This document shows positions 25,637 through 35,291 of a DNA stretch of 64,000 nt, one piece after another. The stretch comes from Arthrobacter yangruifuii. GTDB lineage: Bacteria > Actinomycetota > Actinomycetes > Actinomycetales > Micrococcaceae. The stretch's first letter is position 1. Each line of letters opens with the position of its first letter. The stretch covers positions 186,001-250,000 of the forward strand of contig NZ_VTFX01000005.1 in NCBI RefSeq assembly GCF_009192775.1. The letters run 5' to 3'. The position numbers were made by a program, and so were the translations under genes. Below the pieces are notes generated by a model. It searched no databases. It had not been told where the DNA came from and saw only the letters and a list, made by a program, of their open reading frames with translations.

Positions 25637-25843
25637 GAGCGTAACCATCCGCAGGATGGGCAACGCCCCAGATAAACCTTCGGGTGCGAATCAGCGGAAT
25701 TAGTCCCCGGTCAGAGTTCACAAGCTAGGCCATGTCCTCGGGAATAGTGAAAGTCCTAAAGGGCTACCTGTGTGTCCTCAATCCCATGTACTGGTGCGCG
25801 GATATGGTGGGTGCATAGGACACAGAAAAGCTGGGGGTAAGAA
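25637..25843 (+). promoter_or_regulatory. Leader region of the defence operon
   Basis: No gene is seen. Inverted 8-mers TGTGTCCT (25771-25778) and AGGACACA (25817-25824), 38 bases apart, flank the zone where the promoter of the GHKL-helicase gene would lie. GGGGG upstream of the ATG at 25844 is the SD. The repeats could bind a regulator or form a long-range stem. Confidence 0.3.
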
Positions 25844-28800
25844 ATGTCGATGGTGACAGAGGATTGGGTGCCGGATAAGGCGCTCAACCATGAGGTCGAA
25901 GAACAGTTCCGTAGTGCGATAAACGCATACACGGCCAGACCGACGCTCATAACTGAGCATGCGAACCACGAGGAATCCATTCGCACAGGTGGATACGCAA
26001 GCCGCACTCTTCTGGAACTCGTTCAAAACGCGGCAGATGCAATGGCCGGCAGTGAAGACGCTGACGACATAGGCAGAGTGGAGATTGTTCTCGACCCCGT
26101 ATCCCAGGTCCTATACTGTGCAAACTCGGGGCGCCCGTTCTCGAAAAGCGGTCTCGTGGCAATAACACACGCCCACTTGAGTGGAAAACGCGGCGACGAG
26201 ATCGGTCGATTCGGTTTGGGGTTCAAATCCGTTCTCGCCGTGAGCGACAGGCCGCAGGTTTTGAGCCGATCCGTTGCATTTGAGTTCAACTCAGAGGAAG
26301 CGAACGCTGCGCTTAGGGGAATCGGAGCTCCTACGAGGCATTTGCCCGTGCTTAGGACCGCTACCCTCATTGACGCAGCGGCCGAGATTTCTTCCGACCC
26401 AATCACGGAGGACCTGGCGAAATGGGCGACTACTATTGTACGTCTTCCCAGGGTGACCGGACTAGACCGGCTGCGTCGAGAAATGGAGACGTTTTCATCT
26501 GAGTTTCTGCTGTTTGTCGGGGCGGTCCGCGAGGTTCGGCTGAGCGTTATTGGCGATGACGGTTTCACGACCAGTCACGTTTCGCGGAATCTGGGTGATG
26601 GTCACTTCAAAATCGAGCGGCCCGATGGTACTGGCGATGAATGGCTCGTCAATAATGGTATGCATGCCCCAAGTATTCTTGCGCGCCGTGAGGTGGGGGA
26701 AGCGGTATCAAGGGATGAAATCAAAGTCAGCGTTGCTGTGCCTTTAAAGCGGCGAAGGGCAAACGCAGAGACGGGTGATCTCGGTACCCAAGTCGGTCAA
26801 TTTTGGAGTTACTTCCCACTCCAGGACAAGACCTCAGCAACGGGGTTTTTCAATGCTCCTTGGAGCGTCAACGACGACCGGACGACACTGCTAAAAAACG
26901 GTTATAACCGCGAGATTCTGGCGACGTTAGCCGAATTATTTGTTGAACTTCTCCCTCGTCTGAGTACCAAGGAAGACCCTGCCGCCCATTTTGACTACCT
27001 TCCTGCGCGAGGACGCGAAGCGATTTACTTCGGTGATCAGGTTCTGGGCGCGCTGGTACCCCCGCTCGCTGTTGCCGCGGCGTTGATCCCGGACGGATCC
27101 GGAGATCTCTGTGAACCCGGGGAACTTAGACCGCTTGATTTTTCCTGCGACTGGGACATTCCTGAGGCAGCACATCAAGGGTGGATAATCTCTCCGAACA
27201 CCGTGAAAGATGTCCCGCACTGGCGTTGTTATAGCACGGGTCAGCGTGCCAAAAGGCTGGAGGACCTCTTCCTTGCAAGCGTATATCCAAACCTGTACGA
27301 CGAAGAGAGCCGCAGCAAAAAGCGTGCATTAGAGCTTGTGCCTAAAAGAGGTATTCAGTCTTGGTTGAGAGAATGGGCAGACGGCTCTGATCCACGGTCA
27401 GCGGCGAATGCCTTGCGTGTTGTACTGAAGAACCGAGGACGAGATGAGGCGGAAAAGGCCCGCGTCATTCCCACCAACGATGGATTGCGATCTTTAACCG
27501 ACCGGAGCGTCGTGTTCCTCCGGAAGGTTGATGATCTTGAAATCGATGGTGCCGTATTCGTAACGCCCGAGTTCCTCAGCTTGCCCGATGTGGAGAAGAT
27601 CCTTAAGTCCGCTGGATTTCGGGATCTTGATCCGGAGGCTATTTTCACGGCCCGCTTGAGCCGCTTGACCTCGATGGCAAGCGATGAACTGCAATCAAAA
27701 TTCTGGGATTCGGCTCTTGGGGTCACTCTGCGGGACGCCGTCAGAGTCGTCAGAGCGAATCCGACGGCACGTATCCTAGTTCCCACAAAAGATGGCGAAT
27801 GGCGCTGGCCCCAGCAGGTATTGGATGTCGATGGCGAACTTCCGGCGGCTGATCCAGGCCTATTGCTCGACCGGCAGCGTTGTCTTCCGACGTTGGCACA
27901 TGAGCTGGGTGTAGCAAATCGCCCCCTTGCTGACTTCTCGCTTGAGGACGAATCGGCCGCTCAGGACTATCAGGATTGGGTTTTGGAAGAGCTCAATAGC
28001 AGACTCACCCATGGTGACAGGCCGATCGAACGCATTTCTCTGTACCCGACCGGCTCGCATTCGCCGGGTCCCTTTTCAGCGTTGTTTTTGTTTGAGAAGT
28101 CGGGCGCAAGTGACCAGATGCGAGAGTCGTGGACACGCCAGCTCCTGGAGTTTGGAGATACACCGTGGGACTGTGAGGATACAGCAACCGGGGTTTCCTA
28201 TCGGGTTAAATCTCCTGTCAGGTGGGCGGTGGAACGTGCCGGTCTGCTCCGCAGTTCTAGGGGATATCGTCCGATTGCCGATCTCGTAGCACCATCTCTC
28301 GTACAGTACAGAGAGCTCCTTCCTCTATACGAGGGCCCTAGGGCAATTGTTGATGCCCTTCGGCTCCCTGGCGAGCTTCGACTGGTCCCGGACTTCGTCC
28401 TTCGGGACGCGCTCAACGTCGATCTTCTGCCGCCCAAGTTCTCTAACGACTTGCTGGTCGAATTTATTTTGGAAGCGACTAGCCGTGCCTACCCGGCCAG
28501 CAAGCCATCAAGAATCCCAGCTCGTGTAGGCCAAATAGTGGAGTCCTGCCCAGCTGGAGCTGTATATGTTGCAGTCACCGATGAACAGCGGCAATACCTC
28601 GCCGCGCATCAGAGACCCTTTTTGTTTGCCGACGAGTCCCAGGCGGAACGGCTGGTGAACGAAGTTGGCTGTCTTCGTTTCGAAGACAGCTTCTCGTTCT
28701 CTACACGTATTGACGGCGAGCAGGACTATGAGCCGCTTCTCGATGTGTTCACTGGGTTACGCAGTTGGCCGACGATGACGGACCTGAGCAATGTGGCCAT

Positions 28801-30613
28801 TGCTCGGGCAGAGTCTGTCGCCAAATGGGTGACGACCAAGGATGGGGTCGAAACTCAGTCGCTGGACTATTACCATGAAGGTTTCAAACTGACTGTACGG
28901 ACGAACATTGACGAGCGCGAGACTCTCCGCATCGTCAGTAAGTCCCTCGATCTGGGTCTCAACAATTCGGACATCGAAAGCATTCTCAAACAGGGAGTTG
29001 ACTACCGCCTCGAAATGATGCGCCAGGAAGCGCTGGCAGCACCGACGGACGTCGATCGGTTGGAGGTATATTTCGGTGCCGATGATCTTCGAGAGGAACT
29101 GCCAACGGGACTGTGGCATGGACTTAAAGCTCAGAAGTTAGTGAACCGGGATACATCTATTGCAGAGCTGTTCTTGTCAGTTTACGGTAAGGACTCTGTC
29201 AGCAAACTGGCTGATCTCTTCCGTCGAGAAGGGTTCCCCGATGTACCGACTCAGTGGGCCGGCGGAGCCGCAACCATTTCGTGGCTGAGGAAGATGGGGT
29301 TCGGCACAGAATTCGCAGGGCAGAGAGGTCAACGGCAGGAGGCAGAGTTTGTCGTACCGGGTGCGACCATCCTTCCCGGCCTGCACAGCTACCAGACGCA
29401 AATAAGCGATGAGCTGGCTACCGTGTTACTGGAAGTTGGTGAAGGTGGAAAGCGTTCAAAGGCGATGGTCGAATTGCCTACCGGCGCTGGGAAAACCCGC
29501 GTAGCGACGCAGACAATCCTGCAGCTTTTTGTAGACGGCAAACTTCAAGGACCCATTCTGTGGATTGCCCAGTCTCAGGAACTTTGCGAACAAGCGGTTC
29601 AAACGTTTAGCGAAGTATGGAGAGGTCTTTGCACAGAGCAAGGAATCGACCTCCCACTCACTGTAGGACGCCTGTGGGAGAGCAATGAGGTGCATGAGCC
29701 CGATACAGACCTGAGCGTAGTTGTTGCGACTGATGCAAAGCTTGAAGTTATTATCGGGCGCACTGAATACGAATGGCTCCGCAGTGCAAATGCTGTCTTC
29801 GTGGATGAAGGCCATGTAGCGGGAACTTCCACCCGATACACGAGAATCCTAAGTTGGCTGGGGGTTGATGGCCGAAGTTGGGAGCGTCCACTTGTCGGCC
29901 TTTCAGCAACCCCCTTCAAGGGCACCTCCGCGCAAGCCACGGATCAGCTAGCTGCTCGTTTCGGTCGGCGGAAGCTGGTTGCGTTTCCCGAAAACCCTTA
30001 TCAGGAGTTGGTCGCACTCGGCGTCCTCGCCAAGGTAGAGCACCGGGTGCTGGAGGGGGCCGAAATCGAGTTGACGGGTGCGGAGGAGAGTGAGGCAAAA
30101 CGAACCAACCGCATCAGCAACTCGGTCCTGGACCGGGTTGCAACAAATCATGCACGTATGTCGGTTCTTGTGAATAGCATCATGGGTCTCGAACCGGATT
30201 GGGGTAGGTCAGTTCTCGCGTTCACGCCCAACGTGCTTTCAGCCCAGGTGTTAGCTGCGACGTTGCGATTCCGTGGAATTGAAGCGGCCTCTGTTAGTGG
30301 CCAAACCGGCCGACAAGAGCGCCGAGATTTAATCAGGAGATTCAAAGATGGAGACATCCAGGTCCTCACCAACTGCGATTTGCTAACACAGGGTTTCGAC
30401 GCACCCGGAGTAACCTCCCTCTACATCGCACGTCCGACGTTCAGCCCCAACGCATACATCCAAATGGCCGGTCGTGGTCTGCGCGGACCACGAAACGGCG
30501 GAAAAGAAAAGTGTCTGATTGTGGATATGGCGGACAACTTCGGAAGCGCAGACATCAATCAGTTGCTTGGTTTCCGTGAATACGAAGCACTATGGCAGGA
30601 GCAGCAGTCATGA
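25844..30613 (+). CDS. GHKL-ATPase/SF2 helicase fusion (sacsin- or NO VEIN-like N-terminus)
   Basis: 1589 residues. The N-terminus is a GHKL (Hsp90/MutL-type) ATPase: N-box LLELVQNAADAM, a G1-like LYCANSGRPFSKSGL, and G2 GRFGLGFKSVLAVSD. Residues about 250-1180 are a large region with no family I can name. The C-terminal about 400 residues are an SF2 helicase: Walker A VELPTGAGKTRVAT, motif II VFVDEGHVAG, motif III LSATPFKG, motif VI YIQMAGRGLRGPR. GHKL-helicase fusions are known in restriction-related loci. It overlaps the next gene by ATGA, so it is the first gene of a coupled four-gene set. Confidence 0.87.
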   Translation: MSMVTEDWVPDKALNHEVEEQFRSAINAYTARPTLITEHANHEESIRTGGYASRTLLELVQNAADAMAGSEDADDIGRVEIVLDPVSQVLYCANSGRPFSKSGLVAITHAHLSGKRGDEIGRFGLGFKSVLAVSDRPQVLSRSVAFEFNSEEANAALRGIGAPTRHLPVLRTATLIDAAAEISSDPITEDLAKWATTIVRLPRVTGLDRLRREMETFSSEFLLFVGAVREVRLSVIGDDGFTTSHVSRNLGDGHFKIERPDGTGDEWLVNNGMHAPSILARREVGEAVSRDEIKVSVAVPLKRRRANAETGDLGTQVGQFWSYFPLQDKTSATGFFNAPWSVNDDRTTLLKNGYNREILATLAELFVELLPRLSTKEDPAAHFDYLPARGREAIYFGDQVLGALVPPLAVAAALIPDGSGDLCEPGELRPLDFSCDWDIPEAAHQGWIISPNTVKDVPHWRCYSTGQRAKRLEDLFLASVYPNLYDEESRSKKRALELVPKRGIQSWLREWADGSDPRSAANALRVVLKNRGRDEAEKARVIPTNDGLRSLTDRSVVFLRKVDDLEIDGAVFVTPEFLSLPDVEKILKSAGFRDLDPEAIFTARLSRLTSMASDELQSKFWDSALGVTLRDAVRVVRANPTARILVPTKDGEWRWPQQVLDVDGELPAADPGLLLDRQRCLPTLAHELGVANRPLADFSLEDESAAQDYQDWVLEELNSRLTHGDRPIERISLYPTGSHSPGPFSALFLFEKSGASDQMRESWTRQLLEFGDTPWDCEDTATGVSYRVKSPVRWAVERAGLLRSSRGYRPIADLVAPSLVQYRELLPLYEGPRAIVDALRLPGELRLVPDFVLRDALNVDLLPPKFSNDLLVEFILEATSRAYPASKPSRIPARVGQIVESCPAGAVYVAVTDEQRQYLAAHQRPFLFADESQAERLVNEVGCLRFEDSFSFSTRIDGEQDYEPLLDVFTGLRSWPTMTDLSNVAIARAESVAKWVTTKDGVETQSLDYYHEGFKLTVRTNIDERETLRIVSKSLDLGLNNSDIESILKQGVDYRLEMMRQEALAAPTDVDRLEVYFGADDLREELPTGLWHGLKAQKLVNRDTSIAELFLSVYGKDSVSKLADLFRREGFPDVPTQWAGGAATISWLRKMGFGTEFAGQRGQRQEAEFVVPGATILPGLHSYQTQISDELATVLLEVGEGGKRSKAMVELPTGAGKTRVATQTILQLFVDGKLQGPILWIAQSQELCEQAVQTFSEVWRGLCTEQGIDLPLTVGRLWESNEVHEPDTDLSVVVATDAKLEVIIGRTEYEWLRSANAVFVDEGHVAGTSTRYTRILSWLGVDGRSWERPLVGLSATPFKGTSAQATDQLAARFGRRKLVAFPENPYQELVALGVLAKVEHRVLEGAEIELTGAEESEAKRTNRISNSVLDRVATNHARMSVLVNSIMGLEPDWGRSVLAFTPNVLSAQVLAATLRFRGIEAASVSGQTGRQERRDLIRRFKDGDIQVLTNCDLLTQGFDAPGVTSLYIARPTFSPNAYIQMAGRGLRGPRNGGKEKCLIVDMADNFGSADINQLLGFREYEALWQEQQS

Positions 30614-32127
30614 TTCTTGTCCCCGACCTACCGACGATCACGCAAACGGCCCAAAGCGAAGCCGAACGCCGAGTGGCACGCTTGCTCCACTTGATTCCTT
30701 CTGAGGACGCGGTCGCCTTCCACTCGGTAAAACTTCGCTCTCACCAGTACAAGCAGATGGCCGAAGCAGATTTCGTGATCCTATGGAAGGGAGTTGCCAT
30801 AGTCATTGAGGTCAAGGGTGGTGGCGTTAAGAAGTTTCAAGGGGTTTGGTACTCGACCGACAGGTTTGGTGACTCCCATCGCCTCAGCTCCTCGCCGATG
30901 GAGCAGGCACGGACAGCGATGTTTGCGCTCAAGGACATCCTCGAACAGGACAGACTCGGTTGGTTCCCCGCCGAGGCTGGGGTAATTACCCCCGATACGA
31001 ATGCACCTCCTTCCTCAACAGAGTGGAAGTCAACACACTGGCTGGCAAAAGAAACAATGTCCGCGGCGTCCCTCGCTGGTGCATTAGATGTGATCGCGAA
31101 ATCCGCGCCGACCGCGCGTTCCGGAGTGCGTAAGGCTCGCGTTGATGAACTCCGGGCGCGGTTGTTTGGGGAGTTCTCGCGGATGCCTGTTATTGATGCG
31201 CAGCGGGGTGCGGTGCTCGAAGAACAAAGCCTTGCCACCGAGCAACAGGCCAATGTTCTCGCAGGTCTTGCCAAAAATCGGAGGATTATGGTCCTCGGGG
31301 GTGCGGGCACTGGCAAATCAGTGGTTCTTGCCGAGGCAGCCAGACAGGAGGCAGATGCTGGCCGTTCAGTGCTGGTGACATTTCGTTCACCTGGTCTCCG
31401 CAATTTCTTTGAACCGCTTCTTAGCGGATCTGACGTGGAACTCCTCGAGTTTGATCAGCTGGATGGGACTAAGCAATTCGATGTGGTCCTGGTTGATGAG
31501 GCACAGGATCTCATGTCCGACGACGCGATGGATCTTCTTGACCGGATTGTCGTGGGCGGCCGCACGGGGGGACGTTGGCGTATGTTCCTGGACCCGAACA
31601 ACCAGGCTCATGTCGACGGGCGCTTCGACGCCGAAGTATTGGAACTCGTCAGTTCGGATGCCATGGAGTACGAGCTAAGCAAGAACGTGCGAAACACCAG
31701 ATCGATCGTCCACGTCGTCCAGGAGTACCTTGGAGCAGACGTTGGTGATCCAGGCATCGTCAACGGTGAACGAATCCAGTGGAAATGGGTGCAGGAGGGC
31801 GAAGCACTCGATTTCGCGCTTAATCTGGCGAAACAGCTCAAAGAAGGCGGCTCGCGGGCCACTGACATCTGGGTTATCCCGGTGGTGGCGGAACGTGCGC
31901 TAGATGAGGCTCGAGACGGCTTCCGCGTGCTAAGCCCACGTGTTGCGAAGGGGCTGGAAGCCGAGCACGTCATCGTTTGTGATCTCCCATCCGAGTACGG
32001 CGATGAGCAGCTTTCCGCGCTATACGTCGCAGTAACACGCGCGAGGGTGACGTTGCACATCGTGGCAACTCATGCGGATAAGAAGCGCCTCCAAGCGTTG
32101 GGGCGTATGTCTGGGGTTGAGTCATGA
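30610..32127 (+). CDS. NERD-domain SF1 helicase of the defence operon
   Basis: 505 residues. Residues about 10-110 are a NERD domain (EADFVILWKGVAIVIEVKGG). Residues about 215-500 are an SF1/DUF2075-type helicase: Walker A LGGAGTGKSVVLAEA, motif II VLVDEAQDLMSD, and SALYVAVTRARV near the end. The ATG at 30610 overlaps the upstream stop (ATGA) with AGGAG upstream. The next gene overlaps likewise. It is a second, diverged copy of the layout at 14383-16080. In this context it would supply a DNA motor and possibly a nuclease. Confidence 0.85.
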   Translation: MILVPDLPTITQTAQSEAERRVARLLHLIPSEDAVAFHSVKLRSHQYKQMAEADFVILWKGVAIVIEVKGGGVKKFQGVWYSTDRFGDSHRLSSSPMEQARTAMFALKDILEQDRLGWFPAEAGVITPDTNAPPSSTEWKSTHWLAKETMSAASLAGALDVIAKSAPTARSGVRKARVDELRARLFGEFSRMPVIDAQRGAVLEEQSLATEQQANVLAGLAKNRRIMVLGGAGTGKSVVLAEAARQEADAGRSVLVTFRSPGLRNFFEPLLSGSDVELLEFDQLDGTKQFDVVLVDEAQDLMSDDAMDLLDRIVVGGRTGGRWRMFLDPNNQAHVDGRFDAEVLELVSSDAMEYELSKNVRNTRSIVHVVQEYLGADVGDPGIVNGERIQWKWVQEGEALDFALNLAKQLKEGGSRATDIWVIPVVAERALDEARDGFRVLSPRVAKGLEAEHVIVCDLPSEYGDEQLSALYVAVTRARVTLHIVATHADKKRLQALGRMSGVES

Positions 32128-35100
32128 CTCTGACTCCTCGTCAAACTGAGGCTCTTGGCCACCTGCGAAGGGCGTATGTCGGGCCCGAAGAGGGCGCGGA
32201 TGAAGTCCTTTTCAACAGGCCCTCCCTTCAGTACGCAGTTGGCATGTTGTTCCCGATGGATGACAGCTCAGACAGCACGCCAAAGACGGTCGACGCACAG
32301 GATTTCCTTCTAGCGGACGTGGGTGAGGGTGACCTCGAAGAGATCGCAGCGGCCCCCCCCTTGGCTGAAGACTGGCGCCCTTCCTCTGTGGCTCTCTCCT
32401 TCGTTACCACAGGGGAAGCAATCATCTGTGACTTCTCGGCTGCCACCTACGAGGCCGTACTGGATGAGGGTCCACTGCGCTGGCAACGGACCGGACACGC
32501 TGCCCCCGATGTCAAACTCATTCGGGGCGCGACCTCCCAACATCCGATTGATGTCGGAGGGTTGCCGGCGGAGATCGGGTCTCGTTGGCGCCCGTACGGT
32601 GATGCGTGGCTCGTAACGGTACATGTCCGGCTGCTGGCTCATACAACTGGCGACGACCGCGAGGACATTAGCCGGATGCTCTTCCAGGTGGAACTCCAAG
32701 CCTCAGCTAGCGGAGGGGGACAGATCGTAGAATACGACGTCGGAAGCGCGATCGACGTCGATCGAGAGTCACGAGAGCTTCGATTGCGGTACCGTGACCG
32801 GAAAATCTTCGGTATCGGGCACGGGATGGCTGCAGGCTGGGATGTTGACGAATCCGGCAACTGTACGCGTGTGTTTCTTGATCCTGTGCCCCATTTTGTG
32901 GTTCCCAGTATTGAACAGGCCGGAGGAAACGACTTGGGTGAGGCTGCACGAAAGTCTCTAGACCTGGGTTTCCTCGAGAGCATTGACCGGGACGCTCAGC
33001 CAGTTGTTGCTGCTTTGGAAGCCTTTGTAGAGTCTTTCGGTGTGTGGGTGGATGGCCAAAAGCTGGCGGCGTGCCCGCTTGGCGAGGATGCTCAGGGGAT
33101 TGCACTCCGTTCTGATATTGCACTGGGGCGGATGAAAGCTGGAGTCTCTTTGCTTGCAGATCCTGCTCAGCCACAGGTGCGACGGGCGTTCTCCCTCGGC
33201 ATGGCGGCAATGAGACTCCAAATGAGTCAAGCTGACTTGGGCCGCGGCAAAACAGAGACAAAACCGGCCTGGCGTCCTTTCCAGCTCGGGTTCCTACTCG
33301 TTGCGCTTGCATCGACGGTAGATGAAGACCACGACGACCGCGAACTCGTTGATCTGATCTGGTTCCCAACAGGCGGTGGAAAGACAGAGGCTTACCTTGC
33401 CTTAGCTGCTGTCATAATCTTCCTTCGCCGCCTGGTATACGGAACGAAGGGTGGTGGCACAGCTATTATCACGCGGTATACCCTGCGGCTGCTCACATCT
33501 CAACAGTTCCAACGGTCAGCATCGTTGATATGTGCGATGGAGCTTCTACGCCAGACGGATGAGCGTGTCCGAGGAATGGCGCGTTTTTCTATCGGTTTGT
33601 GGGTAGGGAACGAGGTAACTCCGGGAACACGTGAGGACGCTAAATATGCGCTGAAGCGACTTTACAAGGCTCAGCATCCCCAGGATGCTAACAAGTTCCA
33701 AATCACCGAATGTCCCTGGTGCCTGGCAGAGCTTGTTCCCGACCGTAAGAGTGATAAGAGCACGGAATACGGTGCTCAGCTAGTTGGCAGGGACGTAGTT
33801 TTCCGGTGCGTTAATGTTTCGTGCGAGTTTTCCTCGCGGGAACTTCCCATGAATGTAGTGGATGAGGTTCTCTACGATGAACCGCCAACTTTTCTGCTCG
33901 CTACGGTCGATAAATTCGCTCGGCTTCAGTTTAAGGAAGAAGCAGGACGTCTGCTCGGGATTGGCACCATTTTTAAGCAGCCCTCGTTGATTATCCAGGA
34001 CGAACTGCATCTTCTCTCCGGACCACTTGGAACAACTGTCGCCGTCTTCGACGCCGTTATTCAGCTCCTCCTCAGCCGATCCGGTACACGACCAAAAATT
34101 GTCGCTTCGACTGCAACCATCCGGGCGTCTGGCGAGCAGGTACGAGGCCTTTATGGACGAGAAGTTGCCCTTTACCCGCCGGCGAGTATAGACGGTGACA
34201 CCACGTTTTTTGCACGCCCCGTAAGCAATGGGGAGGGGAGGCTGTACATTGGTCTAATGCCGCAAAGCGTGTCCCAGGCGACGGCGTTGATAGCGGCAGC
34301 ATCTCCGATGCTCGAACTGCCGCACGTACTGAACGACGTTGAGGGGGTTGGTGGGCGCCTCGACCCATACTGGAGCCTGGTAACGTACCACAACAGTCTT
34401 CGCGAGCTGGGCCGCACCGGTGCACTTTTGTTGGACGATATCAATGGGCGGCTGGAAACGCGTGCGGAGCGCCTCGGACGGCGACTCCGATCCGTTCGGG
34501 CGGCACATATCCTCGAACTCACGAGTCGGCGCGGACCGGAGGAACTTCCTAAAGACTTGAGGCAGCTCAGAGTAGACGCCGATGAATCGGCCGAAGCGGT
34601 GGACGTGGTGCTGTCTTCAAATATGCTGTCGGTCGGAATCGACGTACAGCGCCTTGCCCTGATGCTCATGGTGGGGCAGCCGAAGACGACCGCCGAATAC
34701 ATCCAGGCAACCAGCCGTGTTGGACGAGGCGACATTCATGGAATTGTTGTGACCTTGTTTCGATCGAACCGGGCCCGGGACCGCTCGCACTTCGAAACCT
34801 TCCGCGGATACCACGATGCCCTATACCGAAGTGTGGAACCCACAAGCGTCACACCCTGGTCCTTATCATCTCGCGACCGGTCTCTCGCCGGGGCAACAAT
34901 TGCCCTAATCCGCCATTCTTTCCCTGCCCTGGCGGGAGACGCTGCTGCTGGGGCCTTCAATCTCGCGGACACGCGATTCCGGGCAGCGCTCGACCCACTG
35001 ATCGCCACTTTTCTAAAGTACGTCACCAACGCAGACCCTGAAGAGATGGACGAGGCGTCGGATCAACTGTGGAAGATCCTGCGGGAGTGGGACCGCAAGG

Positions 35101-35291
35101 CGGATGCCGCACGTGCCGAGGGGCAGCCGCTTCGCTATGAGCGTCGGAAGGCGGGACAACTGGCACTCGTGAAGCGCTACGGAGAACCAGGAGACGAGTG
35201 GGTGGTTGGTGATTCAATGCGTTCGGTGGAGCCGAACGTGTCGGTCGAGGTTCAGGAACCCGAAAGAGAAGTGCAACGTGCAAAACATTAA
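32124..35291 (+). CDS. DrmA-like SF2 helicase (DISARM-type)
   Basis: 1055 residues. SF2 helicase motifs sit in the middle and end: Walker A WFPTGGGKTEAYLALAA, TIITRYTLRLLTSQQFQR-type Ia region, motif II LIIQDELHLLSGPLGT, motif III VASTATIR, SSNMLSVGIDVQRL, and motif VI IQATSRVGRG. A cysteine pair ECPWC with FRCVNVSCEF forms a likely zinc knuckle. This is the layout of DrmA, the helicase of the DISARM antiphage system. The ATG overlaps the upstream stop. The DrmB-like gene follows with a 14-base overlap. Confidence 0.85.
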   Translation: MTLTPRQTEALGHLRRAYVGPEEGADEVLFNRPSLQYAVGMLFPMDDSSDSTPKTVDAQDFLLADVGEGDLEEIAAAPPLAEDWRPSSVALSFVTTGEAIICDFSAATYEAVLDEGPLRWQRTGHAAPDVKLIRGATSQHPIDVGGLPAEIGSRWRPYGDAWLVTVHVRLLAHTTGDDREDISRMLFQVELQASASGGGQIVEYDVGSAIDVDRESRELRLRYRDRKIFGIGHGMAAGWDVDESGNCTRVFLDPVPHFVVPSIEQAGGNDLGEAARKSLDLGFLESIDRDAQPVVAALEAFVESFGVWVDGQKLAACPLGEDAQGIALRSDIALGRMKAGVSLLADPAQPQVRRAFSLGMAAMRLQMSQADLGRGKTETKPAWRPFQLGFLLVALASTVDEDHDDRELVDLIWFPTGGGKTEAYLALAAVIIFLRRLVYGTKGGGTAIITRYTLRLLTSQQFQRSASLICAMELLRQTDERVRGMARFSIGLWVGNEVTPGTREDAKYALKRLYKAQHPQDANKFQITECPWCLAELVPDRKSDKSTEYGAQLVGRDVVFRCVNVSCEFSSRELPMNVVDEVLYDEPPTFLLATVDKFARLQFKEEAGRLLGIGTIFKQPSLIIQDELHLLSGPLGTTVAVFDAVIQLLLSRSGTRPKIVASTATIRASGEQVRGLYGREVALYPPASIDGDTTFFARPVSNGEGRLYIGLMPQSVSQATALIAAASPMLELPHVLNDVEGVGGRLDPYWSLVTYHNSLRELGRTGALLLDDINGRLETRAERLGRRLRSVRAAHILELTSRRGPEELPKDLRQLRVDADESAEAVDVVLSSNMLSVGIDVQRLALMLMVGQPKTTAEYIQATSRVGRGDIHGIVVTLFRSNRARDRSHFETFRGYHDALYRSVEPTSVTPWSLSSRDRSLAGATIALIRHSFPALAGDAAAGAFNLADTRFRAALDPLIATFLKYVTNADPEEMDEASDQLWKILREWDRKADAARAEGQPLRYERRKAGQLALVKRYGEPGDEWVVGDSMRSVEPNVSVEVQEPEREVQRAKH

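Noticed and set aside
26217-26230. GGTTCAAATCC-like tRNA T-loop sequence
   Set aside because: It lies inside the GHKL G2 motif coding sequence and no acceptor, D or anticodon stems can be folded around it.
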